Below, in pieces: positions 7,254 through 11,335 of a stretch of DNA of 11,335 nucleotides. The notes under the pieces are model-generated. The model searched no databases. It was not told the origin of the DNA and saw only the letters and a program-made list of their open reading frames with translations. Where the stretch lies: NCBI GenBank assembly GCA_015492875.1, contig WGEI01000318.1, positions 1-11,335 on the forward strand. Reading direction: 5' to 3'. Both the position numbers and the translations under genes were made by a program. The DNA comes from Anaerolineae bacterium. Lineage in GTDB: Bacteria; Chloroflexota; Anaerolineae; Aggregatilineales; Phototrophicaceae. Numbering within the stretch: the first letter of the stretch is position 1; the number at the start of each line of letters is the position of its first letter.

Positions 7254-8354
7254 CTACCTCCTCGCAACATCAATGAGTAGTTGCGCAATACGTGCCGCCC
7301 CATTAGGTTGAGCAACGGCACGAGCAGATTCTATAATTTGTTGGCGGCGCTGGGGATTACGGAATAAATCTTGCAAAAGCGGTAAAAGCCCCTCTGCCAT
7401 TTCTTCATCTGCTAAATGTATAGCCGCGCCTCGTTTTTCCAAATAGTCGGCATTGACCTTTTGATAGCGCCACGCATAAGGATATGGAATCAAGATTGAT
7501 GGTACAGCAAAATGCGGAATTTCGCCCAACACACTAGCCCCAGCCCGCGCAACGACGACATCAGCGGCTGCGTAGGCCAAGCCCATATCGTCATGCAAAT
7601 AGGGGTAGAGATGGTAATGTGGATGCTGGAGCAAATCACCTGCTTGCTGTTGGCAACGTTGATAATCGAGTGTGCCGCTAATATGCAGGATTTGCACATC
7701 TTCATCTAAAAGGTGGCGGGCGATATTAATCACTGCGATATTGATGCTGCGTGCGCCACGACTGCCGCCGGTCACCAATAAAGTTAACCGTTGCGGGTCT
7801 AATTGAAAATGTTTGATAGCCTCTTCACGGGTGGCGTTCAGCCTATTTTGGCGCAAGGGGTAGCCAGTCACGACCGTTTGGCCTTCGCGGAAGTAGGCGG
7901 CAGATTCTGGCATGGTAATGGCCACACGGGGGACAAAACGCGCAAGAAAGCGGATTGTCATACCCGGCTCAATATCTGGCAGATATACCACTGCTGGAAC
8001 GCGCACCAACCATGTAGCCACAGCTAAAGGCAAATTCGCCCAGCCGCCCGTCATCAAGACTGCAGCAGGGCGACGACGCAAAAGCAGCGTTAACGATTGT
8101 AATACACCAAAACTGAGCTTGGCGGTGCTGAGCGCAGCGCGCAAGGGGTTAACGCCGGCAATAGGCCCGCCCATGATTTCATGATAGGCATTGAAAGTCA
8201 GGCCAGATCGCTCTACAAGTGGGCGTTCGAAGCCGCCTTGTGTGCCAACAAATTCAAGCGCTATATTATTCACCAGTTGCGGTAGCGCTTCGGCTACGGC
8301 GAGCGCGGGATACACGTGACCGCCCGTGCCGCCCGCCGCGATCATAATTCGCAC
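7254..8354 (-). CDS. murG: UDP-GlcNAc: lipid I N-acetylglucosamine transferase MurG
   Basis: Peripheral membrane GT-B glycosyltransferase that converts lipid I to lipid II on the cytoplasmic face. In 366 residues it shows the N-terminal loop GGTGGHVYPALAVAEAL (8-24), a second glycine motif MTGGWANLPLAVA (101-113), the donor-site motif VTGGSRGARSIN (194-205), ARAGASVLGEIP (269-280) with the conserved acid E278, and the IPYPYAWRYQKVNADYL region (289-305) that contacts the uracil and ribose. Where E. coli has HEQN, this protein has YLPDIEPG (124-131). GTG at 8354 is preceded by GGAGAG 8 nt upstream and gives the canonical short lead into GGTGGH. The first 89 bp overlap the end of ftsW in another frame, and its stop lies inside the leader of the following membrane protein gene. 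Confidence 0.96.
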   Translation of the reverse strand: MRIMIAAGGTGGHVYPALAVAEALPQLVNNIALEFVGTQGGFERPLVERSGLTFNAYHEIMGGPIAGVNPLRAALSTAKLSFGVLQSLTLLLRRRPAAVLMTGGWANLPLAVATWLVRVPAVVYLPDIEPGMTIRFLARFVPRVAITMPESAAYFREGQTVVTGYPLRQNRLNATREEAIKHFQLDPQRLTLLVTGGSRGARSINIAVINIARHLLDEDVQILHISGTLDYQRCQQQAGDLLQHPHYHLYPYLHDDMGLAYAAADVVVARAGASVLGEIPHFAVPSILIPYPYAWRYQKVNADYLEKRGAAIHLADEEMAEGLLPLLQDLFRNPQRRQQIIESARAVAQPNGAARIAQLLIDVARR

Positions 8355-9465
8355 TGATTACTCTCCGTTCAGGTGTAAGTTCGTGGCTCGCTGTATAGCG
8401 TTGAATGCTCAACAAAATACCAACGCCAGAAAGCAGCACAAAAATCGATGAGCCACCATAACTAATAAAAGGCAAAGGAACGCCAGTGGTTGGCACAAGC
8501 GCCAACATAACGGCGATATTCAGCAAGGCTTTTAAGGCGACCCAAACCGTTAACCCCGCCGCTAATAAAGCCCCGAAGGGGTCTAGGGCACGGCGCGCGA
8601 TTTGGAAACCGCGAACAACAAAGGCCACATATAATGCCACAACAACAGATGCGCCAACAACGCCCAGCTCTTCGCCGATAATTGCGAAAATACTATCTGT
8701 ATGTGCCGCTGGTAAAATCCCAAACTTCTGCCGCCCTTCGCCAAGGCCAACGCCGAACCATCCCCCTTCAATAAAGGCATTAATGGCTTCCTGCACTTGA
8801 TCATCAGCACGGGTTAAATCGCTGATGCTGGCGAGGAACGAATCGACACGACCGGGCGCATAGTTAGGAACAAGCCCCAAAGCAAAAATCCCCAGCACGG
8901 CAATGAGTATCAGCAAGCCCGTTGCCAGAAGCTGTTTAATATCTGCCCCAGCGAGGAAAAACATAATGCCTGAAGCACCAAGAATAACCGCAGCGGTACT
9001 CAAGTCTGGCTGAAGGAGGACAAGGCCGCTGATAATTGATAGCAAAACAATGAAAGGAATAAGGCCATAGGTGATGCTGCGAATACGGGTCTTTTTGCTG
9101 CTGAGCCATGCCGCCATATAAATAACAACGACCAGCTCGGACAGTTCGCCCGGCTGTAGCGAGCCAGCAATGAGAGCACGGCGCGCGCCAAAAGTCACAT
9201 CGGCAAACAAGAGCACCGCGATTAATGTACCAATGGTGACCAGCATCATCAAAACGGCGAAGCGCCGCAGAATGTGATAATCAAGGATGACGAGAATCAC
9301 AAGAGATGCAAATGCAATGCCAGTATTGCGCAGATGAATGAGGAAGCGCGTTGACGGGTCGCCAAATTCGGCATAGCTCCAATCAAATGTGGTGCTGTAA
9401 ACCATCATCAGGCCAATAGCCACCAGTAAGCCCACAATGACAATCAATGGTTTATCAAGCACCAC
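8266..9465 (-). CDS. ftsW: Septal peptidoglycan polymerase FtsW (SEDS family), main reading frame
   Basis: Multi-pass membrane glycosyltransferase that polymerises lipid II at the septum with a class B penicillin-binding protein. The 399 residues from GTG at 9465 hold about ten membrane segments, IGLMMVYSTTFDWSY (17-31), FGARRALIAGSLQPGELSEL (in 92-111), and the diagnostic GWFGVGLGEGRQKFGILPAAHTDSIFAIIGEELG (in 235-268) with the SEDS catalytic-type aspartate at D257, then VPTTGVPLPFISYGGSS (324-340). QPGE replaces the common QPSE. The GTG start has no ribosome binding site, and the frame is open upstream to a stop near 9595 with no other start codon. A well-formed start at 9581 lies in a different frame (separate entry), so the true protein probably begins there and the frames are joined by a -1 shift. 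The last 28 codons form an Arg-rich tail that overlaps murG. Confidence 0.93.
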   Translation of the reverse strand: MVLDKPLIVIVGLLVAIGLMMVYSTTFDWSYAEFGDPSTRFLIHLRNTGIAFASLVILVILDYHILRRFAVLMMLVTIGTLIAVLLFADVTFGARRALIAGSLQPGELSELVVVIYMAAWLSSKKTRIRSITYGLIPFIVLLSIISGLVLLQPDLSTAAVILGASGIMFFLAGADIKQLLATGLLILIAVLGIFALGLVPNYAPGRVDSFLASISDLTRADDQVQEAINAFIEGGWFGVGLGEGRQKFGILPAAHTDSIFAIIGEELGVVGASVVVALYVAFVVRGFQIARRALDPFGALLAAGLTVWVALKALLNIAVMLALVPTTGVPLPFISYGGSSIFVLLSGVGILLSIQRYTASHELTPERRVISANYDRGGRHGRSRVSRARRSRSATATGE

Positions 9466-9581
9466 CCAAAAGCCGCGTCGCCGCTCACACGTGGGACAGG
9501 CGCTGGCTGAGCAGAAGTTGGCCGCGGAGAGGGGCGTATTGGCCGAGCGGTATAAGGTTGGTCTAAAGGCTGGTCGGCCAT
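9444..9581 (-). CDS. Probable 5' end of ftsW in a shifted frame (45-codon ORF)
   Basis: ATG at 9581 has a good ribosome binding site (TAGGGAG, 9588-9594, 6 nt away) and begins MADQPLDQPYTARPIRPSP. The ORF is proline-rich and ends with TGA at 9444, after running 22 bp into the ftsW frame. Proline-rich cytoplasmic tails are common ahead of the first FtsW helix. The ftsW frame lies -1 to this one. If one base is added in, or the ribosome slips back on, the TTTT at 9468-9471, the product reads VSGDAAFWVVLDKPLIVIV, a smooth join into FtsW helix 1. It could instead be a leader peptide coupled to ftsW translation. A sequencing error, mutation or real recoding cannot be told apart here. Confidence 0.6.
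   Translation of the reverse strand: MADQPLDQPYTARPIRPSPRPTSAQPAPVPRVSGDAAFGWCLINH
9468..9471 (-). other. ftsW: Candidate -1 frame junction in ftsW (TTTT run)
   Basis: In the upstream frame the codons read GCT TTT GGG; a one-base backward slip of tRNA-Phe on TTTT gives TTT then TGG GTG GTG CTT GAT, which is the ftsW frame. A missing T in a T5 run would have the same effect. The site is not a classical two-tRNA heptamer, so an assembly error or mutation is at least as likely as programmed frameshifting. Confidence 0.4.
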
Positions 9582-9617
9582 AGCAAACTCCCTACTACAA
9601 ATCATCAACTCTTATCA

Positions 9618-9623
9618 ATTATA
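9618..9623 (-). promoter_or_regulatory. Possible -10 box upstream of ftsW
   Basis: The minus strand carries a perfect TATAAT at the murD-ftsW junction, 36 bp before the ATG at 9581. No convincing -35 box or extended -10 TG is present at the right spacing, so this may be chance sequence around the murD stop codon. Confidence 0.2.
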
Positions 9624-9624
9624 C

Positions 9625-11007
9625 CTATAATGCCATCACCAGACGGCGAAAGTGCTCGCCCCGTTCGGCAAAATCACCATAAGCATCAAAACTTGTGCCG
9701 CCCGGCGAGAGTAAAACAACATCACCCTCTTGTGCCAGATGATGCGCCATCGTGACCGCTTGTTCTAAATCAGGGACATAGCTAATCACATTTTCTGCCT
9801 CTGGAATGCGGTTAGCAATTTCGGCGACCTTATCAGCGACGCGCTTATGCCCCTTCTGACCAAAAACAATGATATGGCGCGCTTTATGTATAGCAAGTTT
9901 AACCACTTCATCCCATGGCAAATCTTTATCCGCGCCGCCCAGCAACAAAACAAGCGGCTCATCAAAGCTGTGTAAAGCGGCTAATGTGCGTTCTGGGGCT
10001 GTGGCGATGCTGTCATTGATATAAGTCACACCATCTAGCACCCGCACTGTCTCTAGGCGATGCGGCACAGGCTTGAAGGCGTGAATGGCTGCACGACTAG
10101 TTTCTGGTTTTACCCCGACAGCCCCTGTTATGGCCATAGCAGCTAATACGTTCAATATGTTATGGTCGCCGCGTAAGGGGATTTCCGCGCGGTGGCATAC
10201 CACATGAGGCGCACCATCTGGGCTGGCCAAGCCCGCCACAATCAAGCGGTTGCCAGCCATAAAAGCGCCATCTGCCACGATGTTGCGCATGGAAAACCAG
10301 AGCAATTGGCCACAGACCGCATTTTCTAGGCCACGACTGCCGCTATCATCGTATCCCAATATCGCCCGATCAGCGGGGCGTTGGTGGATGAGGATATTGG
10401 CTTTTGCGGTGGTATAATTCTCCATTGTGCCGTGACGGTCTAAATGATTAGGCGTGATGTTGAGCACGGCAGCAATTTGCGGGCTACGGGTCATCAACTC
10501 CAATTGAAAGCTGCTGAGTTCCATCACCACGCGGTCTTTAGGGGTTATTTGCGGCAATACATCGAGGAGCACATCGCCGATATTGCCGCCCACCCATGTT
10601 CGGAAACCCGCTTGTTGCATGATATCGCCAACGAGGCGAGTGGTGGTGGTCTTACCAGCGCTGCCGGTGATGCCGATAACAGGCACAGGGCAGCGTTCAA
10701 TGAATAGCTGGGCGTCGTTAGTCACTAGCAATCCCGCTTGATAGGCGGCTTGTATCAATGGCAATTCCAAGGGGACACCCCCAGAGACACAAACGACATC
10801 TACTTCTTCCACTAGTGAAACAGGATGCTCACCTAAAACAAAACGCACATGCCCATATTCAACTTGTGGCAGATTGAGCGCCTTTTCATCGCGGCCATCG
10901 TTTACAATCACCTGCGCCCCTATAGTTGGCAGCCAGCGGGCTAAGGCGCGCCCCTGACGGCCAAAGCCAATGATCAAAACCCGTTTCCCGTGTAATGGGT
11001 CTGCCAT
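9625..11007 (-). CDS. murD: UDP-N-acetylmuramoyl-L-alanine--D-glutamate ligase MurD
   Basis: ATP-dependent cytoplasmic Mur ligase that adds D-Glu to UDP-MurNAc-L-Ala. The 460 residues show the N-terminal Rossmann motif VLIIGFGRQG (10-19), P-loop GITGSAGKTTTT (112-123), ELSSFQLE (163-170), NITPNHLDRHG (183-193), a lysine at the carbamylation position (K202 in TAKANIL), GDHNILNVLAAMA (280-292), NDSIATAPERT (331-341), LLGGADKDLPW (355-365) and LLSPGGTSFDAYGDFAERG toward the end. NDSIATAP has Ile where E. coli MurD has Lys in NDSKATN. ATG at 11007 is selected because TAAGGG (11014-11019) lies 6 nt upstream. An ATG at 11013 directly abuts this site and would add only two residues. The mraY stop TAA is part of the binding site, so the two genes are tightly coupled. 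Confidence 0.97.
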   Translation of the reverse strand: MADPLHGKRVLIIGFGRQGRALARWLPTIGAQVIVNDGRDEKALNLPQVEYGHVRFVLGEHPVSLVEEVDVVCVSGGVPLELPLIQAAYQAGLLVTNDAQLFIERCPVPVIGITGSAGKTTTTRLVGDIMQQAGFRTWVGGNIGDVLLDVLPQITPKDRVVMELSSFQLELMTRSPQIAAVLNITPNHLDRHGTMENYTTAKANILIHQRPADRAILGYDDSGSRGLENAVCGQLLWFSMRNIVADGAFMAGNRLIVAGLASPDGAPHVVCHRAEIPLRGDHNILNVLAAMAITGAVGVKPETSRAAIHAFKPVPHRLETVRVLDGVTYINDSIATAPERTLAALHSFDEPLVLLLGGADKDLPWDEVVKLAIHKARHIIVFGQKGHKRVADKVAEIANRIPEAENVISYVPDLEQAVTMAHHLAQEGDVVLLSPGGTSFDAYGDFAERGEHFRRLVMAL

Positions 11008-11016
11008 AGTCATCCC

Positions 11017-11335
11017 TTACACAAGCGCCAAAGCCACACCAACCATAGCAGCCAGCAAACCAACGAGCCAAAAGCGCTGGACAATCTGCGTTTCACTCCA
11101 TCCCACTAGCTCAAAATGATGGTGAATCGGCGCACGGCGGAATAAGCGTTGTCCACCCGTCCACTTGAAGTAAGCCACCTGTAAAATCACCGAGACCGTC
11201 TCTACAACGGGCACAATAGCGATAACGGGCAATAGCAGCCATTGGCCTGTCATAACGGCAATCGTTCCCAACGCTGCACCGATAGCCAGTGAGCCAGTAT
11301 CTCCCATAAAGAGTTGGGCGGGATGGGCGTTATAC
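11017..11335 (-). CDS. mraY: Phospho-N-acetylmuramoyl-pentapeptide transferase MraY, C-terminal part (5' end outside window)
   Basis: Multi-pass membrane enzyme that transfers phospho-MurNAc-pentapeptide to undecaprenyl phosphate to make lipid I. Only the last 105 residues are visible, read from the window edge. They begin YNAHPAQLFMGDTGSLAIG, which holds the conserved NAHPA and MGDTGS active-site region, and continue through VETVSVILQVAYFKWTGG and the hallmark RRAPIHHHFELVGW (HHH motif, carried on a cytoplasmic loop), with a final transmembrane helix to the stop. All expected residues are intact. The TAA stop at 11017-11019 lies 9 bp before the chosen murD start. Confidence 0.96.
   Translation of the reverse strand, partial: YNAHPAQLFMGDTGSLAIGAALGTIAVMTGQWLLLPVIAIVPVVETVSVILQVAYFKWTGGQRLFRRAPIHHHFELVGWSETQIVQRFWLVGLLAAMVGVALALV

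Noticed and set aside
7247..7321. Upstream extension of the first CvpA-like gene to an ATG at 7321, overlapping murG
   Set aside because: AGGAGG at 7257-7262 points to GTG 7246, and the paralog aligns from that position; the extra 25 residues have no counterpart.

Overview
The window is a compact division and cell-wall (dcw) gene cluster, with every credible gene on the minus strand. In transcription order, from high to low coordinates, it holds the 3' end of mraY, then murD, ftsW, murG, two CvpA-like membrane protein genes, murC, murB, ftsQ, ftsA, ftsZ, and finally the 5' end of a gene that looks like a B12-dependent (class II) ribonucleotide reductase. The content points to a Chloroflexota bacterium, probably Anaerolineae-like. 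The clues are the sequence style of MurC (EADEYD), MurG (PDIEPG) and MurD (NDSIATAP), the CvpA-like genes inside the cluster, and the reductase-like gene beside ftsZ. This assignment rests on remembered family features and was not tested by a search.

Region by region: 7246-11335 makes and exports lipid II. MraY forms lipid I, MurD adds D-Glu to UDP-MurNAc-Ala, FtsW is the septal glycan polymerase and MurG makes lipid II. 6163-7246 holds two paralogous five-segment membrane proteins of unknown role. 3861-6157 makes UDP-MurNAc (MurB) and adds L-Ala to it (MurC). 414-3770 encodes the divisome core FtsQ, FtsA and FtsZ. 1-280 begins the reductase-like gene. Most genes sit a few bases apart or overlap, which suggests one operon with translational coupling. 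The clear breaks are 91 bp before ftsQ, 97 bp before ftsZ (with a good sigma70-type promoter) and 133 bp after ftsZ (with a hairpin terminator).

The cluster is largely orthodox and I see no mobile element, RNA gene, CRISPR array or defence system. Three points deserve a second look. The natural ftsW start (ATG at 9581, good ribosome binding site, proline-rich leader) is in a different frame from the ftsW body, and a T4 run is the simplest junction. A tandem pair of CvpA-like genes lies between murG and murC. The ftsW 3' end overlaps the murG start by 89 bp and encodes an arginine-rich tail there. Several starts were placed downstream of the longest possible ORF using ribosome binding sites and paralog alignment (murD, first CvpA-like gene, murB, ftsA).
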